NCBI GenBank assembly: GCA_946885845.1
Contig: CAMPHJ010000014.1
Coordinates: forward strand, 1 to 49,140
From: an uncultured Sphingobium sp.
GTDB lineage: Bacteria > Pseudomonadota > Alphaproteobacteria > Sphingomonadales > Sphingomonadaceae
Direction of reading: 5' to 3'
Length of the DNA: 49,140 nucleotides
Made by a program: the position numbers and the translations under genes
Shown: one piece after another, positions 14,572-22,997 of the stretch
Position numbering within the stretch: position 1 is the stretch's first letter
Layout: every line of letters begins with the position of its first letter
The notes under the pieces: generated by a model
The model's input: the letters and a program-made list of their open reading frames with translations, nothing else
The model's database searches: none
Told to the model about the DNA's origin: nothing

Positions 14572-15197
14572 CAGCTTTCCTTCCTTGCAATGCGGGCGGC
14601 TTCGGTCGCGATCATTCGACGCAGCGCGTCCTGTTCGCTGCCGTCCCGGATCTGGCGAAGCCTTGCGTCGACTTCCGCTCGCTGGCCTCCGACCGTCAGC
14701 GCCAGCAGCAGGTTGTTGCGGATCGCCCGGTCTGCGGGCGCCAGGTCTACCGCGTCGCGCAATGCTTCGATGGCAGGCGCGTTCTGGCCCGACCGCAGCA
14801 ATGCATAGCCCAACGCATTGCGCAGCAGCGCGTCGGCGGGACGCGCGACCATCGCCTGGCGGTAAAGCGCCGCCGCTTGCCCCCAATCGCCCCGCGCGCA
14901 AAGCACATGGCCACGCGCGACGCTGCTTTCCGGCGATTCCGGCAAAACCGCCGCCGCCCTTTCCGCGCCATCGACATCGTGCAGGTCCAGCAGGCTGTTC
15001 ACGCGCAATATCTGCGCCTGAATCTCGCCCGGATAACGGCGGTCGAAATCGTCCAGATAGGCGATGGCCGCGCGGGGACGCCCATCGGCACGCGCCTGTT
15101 CGATCAGTTGCAGGTACAGGCTGCGGGTCGGGTCGGCCTTTGGCCCGGCGGCCATCAGCATCAGGGCCATCAGGGGAAGACGGAACAGCCGGATCAT
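14571..15197 (-). CDS. tadD: TadD-like tetratricopeptide protein
   Basis: The protein has 208 residues. A signal or lipoprotein-like N-terminus (MIRLFRLPLMALMLMAAG) precedes TPR repeats ('AAALYRQAMVARPADALLRNALGYALLRSGQNAPAIEALRDAVDLAPADRAIRNNLLLAL'). TadD proteins are envelope TPR pilotins that help the secretin assemble. The ATG overlaps the tadC stop by the usual ATGA. No Cys is seen at a lipobox, so it is likely soluble periplasmic or membrane-anchored rather than lipidated. Confidence 0.8.
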   Translation of the reverse strand: MIRLFRLPLMALMLMAAGPKADPTRSLYLQLIEQARADGRPRAAIAYLDDFDRRYPGEIQAQILRVNSLLDLHDVDGAERAAAVLPESPESSVARGHVLCARGDWGQAAALYRQAMVARPADALLRNALGYALLRSGQNAPAIEALRDAVDLAPADRAIRNNLLLALTVGGQRAEVDARLRQIRDGSEQDALRRMIATEAARIARKES

Positions 15198-16084
15198 CGC
15201 GCCGCACCCCTCAAAGTGTCGAATATGGCGATGACCGGCGGCCCGCCCAGCACGATGAACAAGGCGGGCATGAAGAACAGGATCATCAACACCACCATCC
15301 GCACGGTGATGCCGCCCATGGCTTCGCGGGCGCGGGCGACGCGGCGCTGGGTAAATTCGCGCGCGAATTCGCGCAGCGCCGGGGCCAGTTCGACGCCCTG
15401 GAACATGGCCTGGCGAAACAGCGCGGCCAGTTCCTTCGCGCCGCTGATGGCGACGCGCCCCGACCAGCGGTCGAGCGCCTGTTCATAGCGCATGCCCCGG
15501 TCCAGATCGGCAATCAGCAGGCCGATCAGGGGACCATGTTCGGGCACCGCAACCTGTTCGTCGCGCGCGATCGATCGAAAACATTGGTCCAGCGACACGC
15601 CGCTTTCCAGCATCATCAGCATCAGGTCGATCAGGAATGGAAATTCCGCCGTCACCCTGCGCGACCGCGCTGACGCCAGCATGTAGAGGCCCTGTTTCAT
15701 GCCCACATAGACAAGCCCCGCACCGATGATGATCAACAGTGGCCGGGCGGTCCAGCCGCCCCACGCGATGCGGCAGATCAGCATGATCAGTAGGGCCGAT
15801 CCGGCTGTGGCCCCCAACCGCACCCACACGAATATTTGCAGCGCGCGCGGATCGCGGAAACCGGCCAGTTGCAGCCTGCTTTCCAGTTCCGACCGGTCGC
15901 GTCCGCGCGCCGTGATGAAGCCGGGCAGGGCAAACCGCTCTCCACCCGGCGTGGCGGCGGGCGCTATGGCGGACAACCGCGCCTCCAGCCGCCGGTCGGC
16001 CAGCGAAAGCCGCACGCCCTTGGCGGCGAAGGCGACACCCGCCAACATGACGACGACGCAAAGGAAGAACAGCGCGGAAGGCAT
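15194..16084 (-). CDS. tadC: TadC inner-membrane pilus assembly protein (type II secretion F domain)
   Basis: The protein has 296 residues with N-terminal and C-terminal membrane helices and a cytoplasmic T2SS-F domain ('FPFLIDLMLMMLESGVSLDQCFRSIARDE', 'LAALFRQAMFQGVELAPALREFAREFTQRRVARAREAMGGI'). TadC pairs with TadB as the inner-membrane platform of the pilus. Overlaps tadB by one base and tadD by four. Confidence 0.88.
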   Translation of the reverse strand: MPSALFFLCVVVMLAGVAFAAKGVRLSLADRRLEARLSAIAPAATPGGERFALPGFITARGRDRSELESRLQLAGFRDPRALQIFVWVRLGATAGSALLIMLICRIAWGGWTARPLLIIIGAGLVYVGMKQGLYMLASARSRRVTAEFPFLIDLMLMMLESGVSLDQCFRSIARDEQVAVPEHGPLIGLLIADLDRGMRYEQALDRWSGRVAISGAKELAALFRQAMFQGVELAPALREFAREFTQRRVARAREAMGGITVRMVVLMILFFMPALFIVLGGPPVIAIFDTLRGAAR

Positions 16085-16986
16085 CAGAAAGCCAGCCGCA
16101 TGACGCGCCGCATGACCAGCATGCCCGCCGCCTGTAGTCCAACAGCGACCACCGCCAGCTTGCGCCCGCGCGGGTCGGCCAGGAAAAAGTCGATATAGGC
16201 CGGGTTCATCGACATCAGCAGCGCCATCGCCACCAGCGGCATGGCGATCAGCACGCGGGAACTGACCTTCGCTTCGGATGTGGCCGCCTTCATCTCGCGC
16301 TTGATGCGAATGCGTTCGCGCAGGATCGCGGCCAGGTTCGACAGGACGCCGGTAATGGACCCGCCATAACGCAGGTTAGTGCGGATCGCGGCTGCCAGCA
16401 TCGACATTTCAGGAACGCGCAGCCGGTCCGCCAACTGCTGCATCGCTTCACCCACCGGCGCGCCCAGTTCCAGGCGGCGACCGACCGGGGCCAGATAGGC
16501 GCGCACGATGGCGGGCGCTTCGCTTAGTGACCGTTCCAGCGCCTGCGACAGCGAATTGCCCACCGTCTGCATTTGCCGGACGGCGTCGATGTAAAATGGC
16601 AGTGCGTCGATCAGCGCGTCGATCCGACGCTGCGCTCGCCGCCTGACCCATCCCAACAGCAGCAGCGGCGCGCCCAGCAACAGGCCCAGCACCGCCACAG
16701 GGCCGGACATCAGCAACAGGGCAATCGCCAGCAGCATCAGCGCGCCCGCCATCATCCCGGCGGCGCGCGGCGTGATTTCCAGCTGCGCCTGCGCCAGCAA
16801 CGGGGCAATCCGGTCCGGCACCGTCAACGGGGCGCTCTGGCGGATGGCGGCAGGGCCGACCTGCGACAATGCGGCCAGACGCCGGTCCAGGCGGGACCGG
16901 GCCGCGAACCGCAGCGCCAACCAGTGCCCCAGCACCGCCACCATGATCAGCACCGCCAACAGCAGGAACGCCGCCCCCCTCAACAT
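16084..16986 (-). CDS. tadB: TadB inner-membrane pilus assembly protein (type II secretion F domain)
   Basis: The protein has 300 residues. N-terminal helix, two central helices near 'MMAGALMLLAIALLLMSGPVAVLGLLLGAPLLLLGW', then the F domain ('ALPFYIDAVRQMQTVGNSLSQALERSLSEAPAIVRAYL', 'MLAAAIRTNLRYGGSITGVLSNLAAILRERIRIKREMKAATSEAKVSS') and C-terminal helices. Platform subunit working with TadC and the CpaF ATPase. Its start overlaps the cpaF stop by seven bases. Confidence 0.88.
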   Translation of the reverse strand: MLRGAAFLLLAVLIMVAVLGHWLALRFAARSRLDRRLAALSQVGPAAIRQSAPLTVPDRIAPLLAQAQLEITPRAAGMMAGALMLLAIALLLMSGPVAVLGLLLGAPLLLLGWVRRRAQRRIDALIDALPFYIDAVRQMQTVGNSLSQALERSLSEAPAIVRAYLAPVGRRLELGAPVGEAMQQLADRLRVPEMSMLAAAIRTNLRYGGSITGVLSNLAAILRERIRIKREMKAATSEAKVSSRVLIAMPLVAMALLMSMNPAYIDFFLADPRGRKLAVVAVGLQAAGMLVMRRVMRLAF

Positions 16987-18338
16987 AGCGGCTGACCCGT
17001 CACGCCCGCATAGTCGCGCAGGCGGTCGGCGAAATAGGGACGCGGGGACAAGGTGCGGAATTCCCCCAGGCCCGACATGGCGGGCTGCTCCTGAAAACTG
17101 AACAGTTCGTTGAGCGAATAGGCGTCCCCCTCCAGCCCGGTGACTTCGGTGACGCCCACGATCCGGCGGCTGCCATTGGCCAGGCGCTGGATATGGACGA
17201 CGATATGCACGCTGCTGGCGATGAAGCGGCGGATCGCCTTGATGTCGTTCTGTAGCCCGGCAAAGCCCAACAGCATTTCCAGCCGCGCGAACGCGTCGCG
17301 GGGGCTGTTGCCGTGCAGCGTGGCCATAGACCCGTCATGCCCGGTGGACATCGCCTGCAACATCTCCACCACTTCGACGCCGCGCACTTCGCCCAGGATG
17401 ATGCGGTCGGGGCGCATGCGCAGTGCGTTGCGGACCAGTTCGCGCGCGCTGACTTCACGGTTGCCGTCGACATTGGCCGGGCGGGTTTCCAGCCGGACGA
17501 CATGATCCTGCCGCAACTGCAACTCCGCGGCATCCTCTATGGTGATCAACCGTTCGCGATCGCTGATGAAGTGGGACAGCATGTTCAGCAGCGTGGACTT
17601 GCCCGCGCCCGTTCCGCCGCAGATCAGGATGTTCAGGCGCGAACGCACGGCGGCGGCCAGATAGGCGGCCATGTCCGCGCTCATCACCTGCCGGTCGACA
17701 AAATCATCGACGCCCAGCGCCTGCATGCGAAACTTGCGGACGGACAGCAGCGGCCCGTCCAGCGCGACCGGCGGGATGACGATGTTGACGCGCGATCCGT
17801 CGGGCAGGCGTGCGTCGACATAGGGGCTGGCTTCATCGACGCGGCGGCCGATCGGGCCGACGATCCGGTGGATGATGTTCATCAGATGCGCATCGTCGCG
17901 AAACCGGGTGTCGACCTTGGCCAGCAGGCCCGCCCGCTCGACATAGATCGACCCGGCGCCATTGACGATGATGTCGTCGATGTCCGGGTCGCGCAGCAGC
18001 GGCGCGAGCGGCCCCAGCCCCGCGACCTCATCCTCCACATCCTCGATCAGCAGCAATCGTTCCGCCGCGTTCAACGCCATCTGGCCGCGTCGGCTGCGGC
18101 TGGTGACGACCTGTTCGATCTCCGCCCGCAACGCCCCCGGCCCCAGCGTGTCGGCGGCGCTGCCCCGCGCTTCCAGCTGTTCGATCACCTGCTGGCAGGT
18201 TTGCGCCTTCACCGCCTGATAGCTGTCGCTCATCCGCTGGGTGGCGGGTTGGGCCACGGGCGCGGGACGGCCACCGTCACCGCCACCGCCGCGCGCGGGA
18301 CTGATCGGCAGGCTGTCTTCGGTCAGCAGGCTCATCAT
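16980..18338 (-). CDS. cpaF: CpaF/TadA pilus assembly ATPase
   Basis: The protein has 452 residues. ATG 18338 has GGAG five bases upstream and overlaps the cpaE stop (ATGATGA), so it is preferred over the longer frame. It has the hexameric secretion-ATPase layout: N-terminal domain, 'DDIIVNGAGSIYVERAG', Walker A 'GGTGAGKS' (241-248), Asp box, Walker B-like 'PDRIILGEVRGVE', and His box 'STGHDGSMATLHGNSP'. It powers Flp pilus extension and probably retraction. Confidence 0.93.
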   Translation of the reverse strand: MMSLLTEDSLPISPARGGGGDGGRPAPVAQPATQRMSDSYQAVKAQTCQQVIEQLEARGSAADTLGPGALRAEIEQVVTSRSRRGQMALNAAERLLLIEDVEDEVAGLGPLAPLLRDPDIDDIIVNGAGSIYVERAGLLAKVDTRFRDDAHLMNIIHRIVGPIGRRVDEASPYVDARLPDGSRVNIVIPPVALDGPLLSVRKFRMQALGVDDFVDRQVMSADMAAYLAAAVRSRLNILICGGTGAGKSTLLNMLSHFISDRERLITIEDAAELQLRQDHVVRLETRPANVDGNREVSARELVRNALRMRPDRIILGEVRGVEVVEMLQAMSTGHDGSMATLHGNSPRDAFARLEMLLGFAGLQNDIKAIRRFIASSVHIVVHIQRLANGSRRIVGVTEVTGLEGDAYSLNELFSFQEQPAMSGLGEFRTLSPRPYFADRLRDYAGVTGQPLC

Positions 18339-19507
18339 GTGCGCTCCAGTGATCGGCGGACGGCGCGGCGAACCCGGTCGATGCGCGCGAACGCGGCGCT
18401 GGGGGCGGGGGGCTGGATGCCGCACATCTTGCGGATCGCCTGCATATAGGGGCCGCCATCCTTCTCCATGGAGATCGGCTGCCCCGCGTTCAACGCGTTG
18501 CGCGCCCGCGCAGCATCGACCGGCAGCGCATGGACGCTGGAAATGCCCAGAATATCGGCCATGCGCCGCCCGTCGAGCAGCACGGACGGTTGATGATCCC
18601 AGACCAGCAGCCGCGTCTTGGCCAGCATCGCCTCATCGCTCCCCAGCCGGTCTATCAGGCGGCGGGACGCCTCCAGCTCCCTGATGGACTGCGCGCAGAT
18701 CAGGTCGATCCGGTCCGCCTGCGTTCCCAGATCCTTCAGCAATCCGGCATGGCGCAGGCTGCCCGCGCACAGCACCACCTCCGCGCAGCATGTCCGCAGC
18801 AGGCGGACCAGCGCGGCAATGTCTGTGGGGCCGATCCCCACCGGCTCCGTGCCCGTTCCGCCATCGAATGTCAGCAGCAACAGCCCGCTTGGGCCATGAC
18901 GCGCCAGCGCGCTCGACAGCAGGCTGGCGTCCAGCCGCTCCATGTCCCCGACCGCGGCGGCCATGCCGTAACTGACCGGCACGTCCAGATAGGCCTGCGC
19001 CGCACTGGTTGGCATCGTGCAGTCGATCAACAATGTGGGCGACCGGTCCCTGGCCCGGCTGACCGCCATGTCGGTGGCGACCATGGCCGCCGCCTCCTGA
19101 TCCGTCCCCAAAACCAGGGTCAGACGAGCACCGCCGTCCTTGCCGCTGATCGCTTCATTCAACAGCCGCCACAATATGTCCGCTATCTCGCTGCCTTCAC
19201 CTTGGCGCGGAATGAGGTCATGCGCCCCCGCGCGAACAGCCTGCAATATCTCGTCAGCGTCGCAGTCGGGCGTTGCCAGCACGATCGCACGTCCTCCCGC
19301 GCCTTCGGCCACTGCAGCAACTGCGGCGGAAATAGAGCGTTCGGGCGGGATCGCGGTGCGATCGATCACGATGACGGCGGGACCGGCGGGCATGTCGGAG
19401 GCAACCGATTGCGCCATATCGACCGTCGCGCGGCCATTCATCGCCTGTTCAATCCGTTCGGCCAGGCTGCGGTCGACCGACAAGAGGAGTATTTTCGCCA
19501 TTATCAA
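18335..19507 (-). CDS. cpaE: CpaE/TadZ-like protein lacking a P-loop
   Basis: The protein has 390 residues. The N-terminal 110 residues are receiver-like ('KILLLSVDRSLAERIEQAM... VIVIDRTAI... VRAGAHDLIPR'). The C-terminal part follows the ParA/MinD fold ('PTLLIDCTMPTSAAQAYLDVP', and 'DRIDLICAQSIRELEASRRLIDRLG'). At the Walker A position, normally GGVGxST or similar, the sequence is 'VLGTDQEAAAMVA' (about 132-144), with no Gly-rich loop and no Lys. ATP hydrolysis is therefore unlikely. CpaE/TadZ proteins position the pilus machine at the pole. Coupled to cpaC and cpaF by ATGA overlaps. Confidence 0.8.
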   Translation of the reverse strand: MIMAKILLLSVDRSLAERIEQAMNGRATVDMAQSVASDMPAGPAVIVIDRTAIPPERSISAAVAAVAEGAGGRAIVLATPDCDADEILQAVRAGAHDLIPRQGEGSEIADILWRLLNEAISGKDGGARLTLVLGTDQEAAAMVATDMAVSRARDRSPTLLIDCTMPTSAAQAYLDVPVSYGMAAAVGDMERLDASLLSSALARHGPSGLLLLTFDGGTGTEPVGIGPTDIAALVRLLRTCCAEVVLCAGSLRHAGLLKDLGTQADRIDLICAQSIRELEASRRLIDRLGSDEAMLAKTRLLVWDHQPSVLLDGRRMADILGISSVHALPVDAARARNALNAGQPISMEKDGGPYMQAIRKMCGIQPPAPSAAFARIDRVRRAVRRSLERT

Positions 19508-20694
19508 CGCCTCACCAGGCCAAAGCTGGGCGCGTCCGGGGCGATCGCATCCGTCGTACCGGGCAATGGCGGCATGCTGGCCGCCTGCACCGGTCCTACC
19601 AGCCGGGGGGTGGCGACGATGACCAGTTCCTGCCGTTCCTTCTGGCTTTGCTGGCGGCGAAAAAACGCCCCCAGCACCGGGATGTCGCCCAGCAACGGGG
19701 TCTTGTCGCGCGTGACTGATTGGCTGGAATAGCTCAGCCCTGCGATCACAAAGCTCTGGCCGCTACCCAGTTCAACCGTCGTTTCAGCCGACCGGCGACG
19801 CAGGCCGGGGATGACATAGCCCTGCAACTGGACGCCGTTGGCATAATCCAGTTCGCTGACTTCAGGCGCTATCTTGAGCACGATATTGTCTTTCGACAGG
19901 ACGAAGGGTGTGACGGCCAAGCGCACGCCAAATTCCTTATACTGGATGGAAATGGCGCTGCCCGACCCGGCGGATGCCTGCGGGACCGGCACGGGTATTT
20001 CCCCGCCCGCCAGGAAACTCGCCTGTTCGCCCGACCGGACGAGCAATGTCGGTTGGGCCAGCAATTCGGACAGGCCGTTCGACGACAGCGCGCTCAGCAC
20101 GGCACTGACGCCGCGATTGGGCGAAGACAGGAACAGGTTGAATGCATTCTGGATCGGCACGCTGGCGTCGATTCTGGACCCGTCGCGTGAAAAACTGGCG
20201 CTGGTCAGCGTGCTGGGCGACACGATCGCCCCCTGCAGATCGCCACTCAGCTTTGCGAAGTTGAATCCCAACGCCTTGAGAGTCGAGGACGATATTGCCG
20301 CGAACTGCACATCGACGGCTACCACCTGTTCGCCCGCGACAATTCGTTCGGCGCTGGTCAGACGGCGTTCGACCGCTATGTCGTCCACTGCGTCAGTCGC
20401 TGATGCTGACGATCCTACCGTCACCAGCCTTTCTTCAAGCAGCGCGCCGTTCATGCCATAGACGCTCAGCGTCGCCGTTCCCGTTCCGACCCCGGTCAGC
20501 CGCAGAGAGCGGGCGCTGGGCGCGGCGACCGCAATGATATTGTCGCGATCGACCTCTACCCGGCCGATGGGCTGTGTGAACGTGATGGTGCGCTTGCCCC
20601 GCAGCGGCATGGGGGCTTCCTGCGCGGCGGCATATCCTGGGCAGGCGGCGGACAGGGCCAGGCCCAGCAAGGCAGGGGTAAAGATCCTGTTCAA
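19504..20694 (-). CDS. cpaC: CpaC/RcpA Flp pilus secretin
   Basis: The protein has 396 residues with signal peptide MNRIFTPALLGLALSAACPGYAAA. The N-terminal pilus-secretin domain ('TFTQPIGRVEVDRDNIIAVAAPSARSLRLTGVGTGTATLSVYG') is followed by a linker and the conserved secretin domain ('SALSSNGLSELLAQPTLLVRSGEQASFLAGGEIPVPV', 'EFGVRLAVTPFVLSKDNIVLKIAPEVSELD', 'TTVELGSGQSFVIAGL'). It forms the outer-membrane pore of the Tad pilus. Start overlaps the cpaB stop by four bases. Confidence 0.9.
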   Translation of the reverse strand: MNRIFTPALLGLALSAACPGYAAAQEAPMPLRGKRTITFTQPIGRVEVDRDNIIAVAAPSARSLRLTGVGTGTATLSVYGMNGALLEERLVTVGSSASATDAVDDIAVERRLTSAERIVAGEQVVAVDVQFAAISSSTLKALGFNFAKLSGDLQGAIVSPSTLTSASFSRDGSRIDASVPIQNAFNLFLSSPNRGVSAVLSALSSNGLSELLAQPTLLVRSGEQASFLAGGEIPVPVPQASAGSGSAISIQYKEFGVRLAVTPFVLSKDNIVLKIAPEVSELDYANGVQLQGYVIPGLRRRSAETTVELGSGQSFVIAGLSYSSQSVTRDKTPLLGDIPVLGAFFRRQQSQKERQELVIVATPRLVGPVQAASMPPLPGTTDAIAPDAPSFGLVRR

Positions 20695-21590
20695 CGCGCG
20701 TCACCCCCTGAATATATGGTTTCGCGGCGTTCGCCGACGACAAGCTGGATTGCGTGCGAAGGACGCTTTGCCCTTGAGGATGGCGTCTTGCGCGCAGGCG
20801 CGGGAGCGGCGACCGGCAGGGGATCGGGCGTCCTGGATGTCGCGGCAGCGGCGGTGGCCGTCTGTTCGCCATCGACAGGATTGCGCAGCGACAAGGTCAG
20901 CGCACCGGTGCTTTTGGCAAGCGATAGGGTGGACACCTGATCGGGCGTCAGTGCCAACGTGACCGTCCGGGCCGGAGGTGGAGGAGGGGAAGAGCCGGTC
21001 GAACTGGCAGAGGATTGCGCGCCGACGATGGTTTCACCGACCGCCAGCACCTGCACCATCTGAAGCAGCGTTTGCGCGCGGCTACGCCCTGCGCCCCGCG
21101 CCCCGCTGATCGCGTCGGCGCCTGGATAGACAACCTGCACGTCCACCCGGTCTCCGGGCCGGACCAGGCCCGCGACGGCGATCTCCGCGGTCGTATCGAT
21201 GCTGATCGCGCGCATGCCAACTGGGACGCGGATGGCAAGTTTGGCCTCTCCGCCAACTGCGTCGCGCGGGATGGGTGCCCCGGACGCAATCGTCCGCGTC
21301 GCTACCTTGCCGATCAGTTCGGCGGGGGTTGCAAGTTGCGGATTACGGCGAGGGTCGGCGACCATGTTGCGGATCATCCCCGGCGTGATCGTTTCGCCCG
21401 TGCCGATCTGGCGCGCGGCCGCTGCGAGCACGACGACCGGCGCGCCGACCTTTGGCGATGCGCTCGCGCCGGGTGATGGCGAAACTGCCGCGGAAGATCG
21501 TTGCAATTCCCGGATGCCCAACATCAGGAACAACAGGGCGGCGACGGTCCCCGCGATCATCATGATCCTGGCTTTCGCACCGATCTGCAT
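20691..21590 (-). CDS. cpaB: CpaB/RcpC Flp pilus assembly protein, first gene of the Tad operon
   Basis: The protein has 299 residues. ATG 21590 has an AGGGGG site just upstream. N-terminal membrane helix (MIAGTVAALLFLMLGIREL), then a SAF-type domain ('VVLAAAARQIGTGETITPGMIRNM... SGAPIPRDAV... AISIDTTAEIAVAGLVRPGDRVDVQVVYPG') and a low-complexity C-terminal tail rich in Pro, Ala and Ser. CpaB is a periplasmic component near the secretin. A palindromic motif at 21607-21620 lies 16 bases upstream of the start codon, in the presumed promoter region of the whole operon. Confidence 0.88.
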   Translation of the reverse strand: MQIGAKARIMMIAGTVAALLFLMLGIRELQRSSAAVSPSPGASASPKVGAPVVVLAAAARQIGTGETITPGMIRNMVADPRRNPQLATPAELIGKVATRTIASGAPIPRDAVGGEAKLAIRVPVGMRAISIDTTAEIAVAGLVRPGDRVDVQVVYPGADAISGARGAGRSRAQTLLQMVQVLAVGETIVGAQSSASSTGSSPPPPPARTVTLALTPDQVSTLSLAKSTGALTLSLRNPVDGEQTATAAAATSRTPDPLPVAAPAPARKTPSSRAKRPSHAIQLVVGERRETIYSGGDAR

Positions 21591-21606
21591 TCAATCCCCC
21601 TCTGGC

Positions 21607-21620
21607 TTGCGATTACGCAA
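21607..21620. promoter_or_regulatory. palindromic motif TTGCGATTACGCAA, copy 4
   Basis: Matches TTGCG-N4-CGCAA, directly upstream of cpaB on the minus strand, in the 5' untranslated or promoter region of the Tad operon. Shares the motif with copies at 5520, 9516 and 11902. Confidence 0.6.
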
Positions 21621-21762
21621 AGCCGCTGCCCCGACCGAAGTCAGCGCATTCCGGCGCCCACCCCCGACAAGGGGATTCCGTAGAGAATCCACATGGATAA
21701 GGGGACGGCAGATCGGGCCATTTTGATGCGAAGGGCGGTCAGAGGTTAATGGCGGTCAGGCG

Positions 21763-21824
21763 GGGGTAAAAGGCCATTCCCGCTATTTTTGCGTGCCGAT
21801 TGACGCGCAAAACGGCTTTACCCC
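21763..21824. repeat. nested inverted repeat between the Tad operon and the stress-protein gene
   Basis: GGGGTAAA (21763-21770) pairs with TTTACCCC (21817-21824). Inside, TTTTGCG (21787-21793) faces CGCAAAA (21806-21812), again carrying the TTGCG/CGCAA half-sites of the palindromic motif but 12 bases apart. The rest of the 322-base gap 21591-21912 contains no gene that I can see. Could be a regulatory dyad, a cruciform or a structured 5' leader. Confidence 0.5.
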
Positions 21825-21912
21825 GGTCGTGTTCGGGTAAATATTCGCTTCATTTCGGTTGCAATTGCCCTGCCTTATCAGCCCGCAAATGCCGGATCGG
21901 GCCTCAAAGCGG

Positions 21913-22728
21913 TTAATGCGCGAGCAAAAGGGGCACCCGCGCCTGTCGCAACATCGATCGAGTGACGCCGCCAAACACCAGTTCGCGCAGGCGGCTGTGG
22001 CCGTAAGCGCCCATGGCGATCCAGTCGGGTCTCAGCACCCCTATGGCCGCCTGCAGCGTCGTTTCGATCGAACGTCCGTCCTGCGGCCAGATATGAAGTT
22101 GCGACTTGATGCCGTGGCGGGCCAGATATTCGGGCGCATCGGTGGATGGGAAGGAATGTCTCCCGGCTTCCTCGACCGTCACGACATGGACCTCTTCAGC
22201 CAGCCTCAACAGCGGTAGCGAAAGGCGCAGCGCGGCTGACGCTTCCTGCGATCCATCCCAGGCGACCAATGCGCGACCGGCGACGGTCAGGCCGCGCGCG
22301 GCCTGCGGAACCGCCAGCACCGGAGCACGGCTGCCCATCGCCAGGTCGGCGACGATATGCGGGGGGTCGCTCATTTCCGCGCGGGGGCCCTCTGGCAGGG
22401 TGACGATCAGAAAATCGACGAGCGTGGACGCGGACAGCAGGCCGTTCACCAGATCGCCATCGACCTGCCGCCAGTCCCAACTGACGCCTTCTCGCCGCAG
22501 CCGCTCTTCCATGCGCGTGCGCAGCCGGGCATCTATATCATGCAGTTCCGCCATCATTGCGGGAGCCATGGACGCGCCGCCATATAGATCGGATGCGATC
22601 AGGCCGGGCACGGATGTGACCTGCACGCAATGCAGATGCGCATCCGCTCCGCGCGCGATGTCGCAGGCGACCTGCAACCTGCTTTCCGCGCCTCTGTCGT
22701 CGTGGATGTGCAGCAAAATCGAAGTCAT
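21913..22728 (-). CDS. universal stress protein with two Usp domains
   Basis: The protein has 271 residues from ATG 22728, which has GGAGG at a spacing of 5. The N-terminal Usp domain is degenerate ('SILLHIHDDRGAESRLQVACDIARGADAHLHCVQV'). The C-terminal one keeps the nucleotide-binding loop 'MGAYGHSRLRELVFGGVTRSML', the G-2X-G-9X-G(S/T) pattern. Tandem Usp proteins of this size help survival in stasis, low oxygen or oxidative stress. Divergent from the prkA gene; the 269-base gap holds both promoters and I recognise no GGAAC promoter in it. Confidence 0.85.
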   Translation of the reverse strand: MTSILLHIHDDRGAESRLQVACDIARGADAHLHCVQVTSVPGLIASDLYGGASMAPAMMAELHDIDARLRTRMEERLRREGVSWDWRQVDGDLVNGLLSASTLVDFLIVTLPEGPRAEMSDPPHIVADLAMGSRAPVLAVPQAARGLTVAGRALVAWDGSQEASAALRLSLPLLRLAEEVHVVTVEEAGRHSFPSTDAPEYLARHGIKSQLHIWPQDGRSIETTLQAAIGVLRPDWIAMGAYGHSRLRELVFGGVTRSMLRQARVPLLLAH

Positions 22729-22997
22729 GGGCGCCTCCATGTCCATGATGGTCCCCAATGGGGGACGGGTCTGCGGTGATTACCCTTATATCATGTTGGA
22801 ACGGGGGCGGCCAATGCCTGCCACCGGCCGCTTCCGCGCCAGGCGCACGGCGATGACGTGACCGCTGTCCAATGCCTTGTTGCGAACTATTCGGATGTGC
22901 AGGATTAATTTTTTCCAGTCCTCCTGTTGTATAGGCCTGTTTTTACAGGGTCATACATAGTATATTACAACTATGGCTACTGCGACGGGAGTCGACA

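Noticed and set aside
14572..15207. Long minus-strand frame continuing upstream of the 71-residue Tad gene
   Set aside because: It overlaps tadD in another phase; only the last 71 codons have a ribosome binding site and proper coupling.
22798..22802. GGAAC near the prkA promoter as an EcfG -35
   Set aside because: No CGTT at 16-17 bases downstream.
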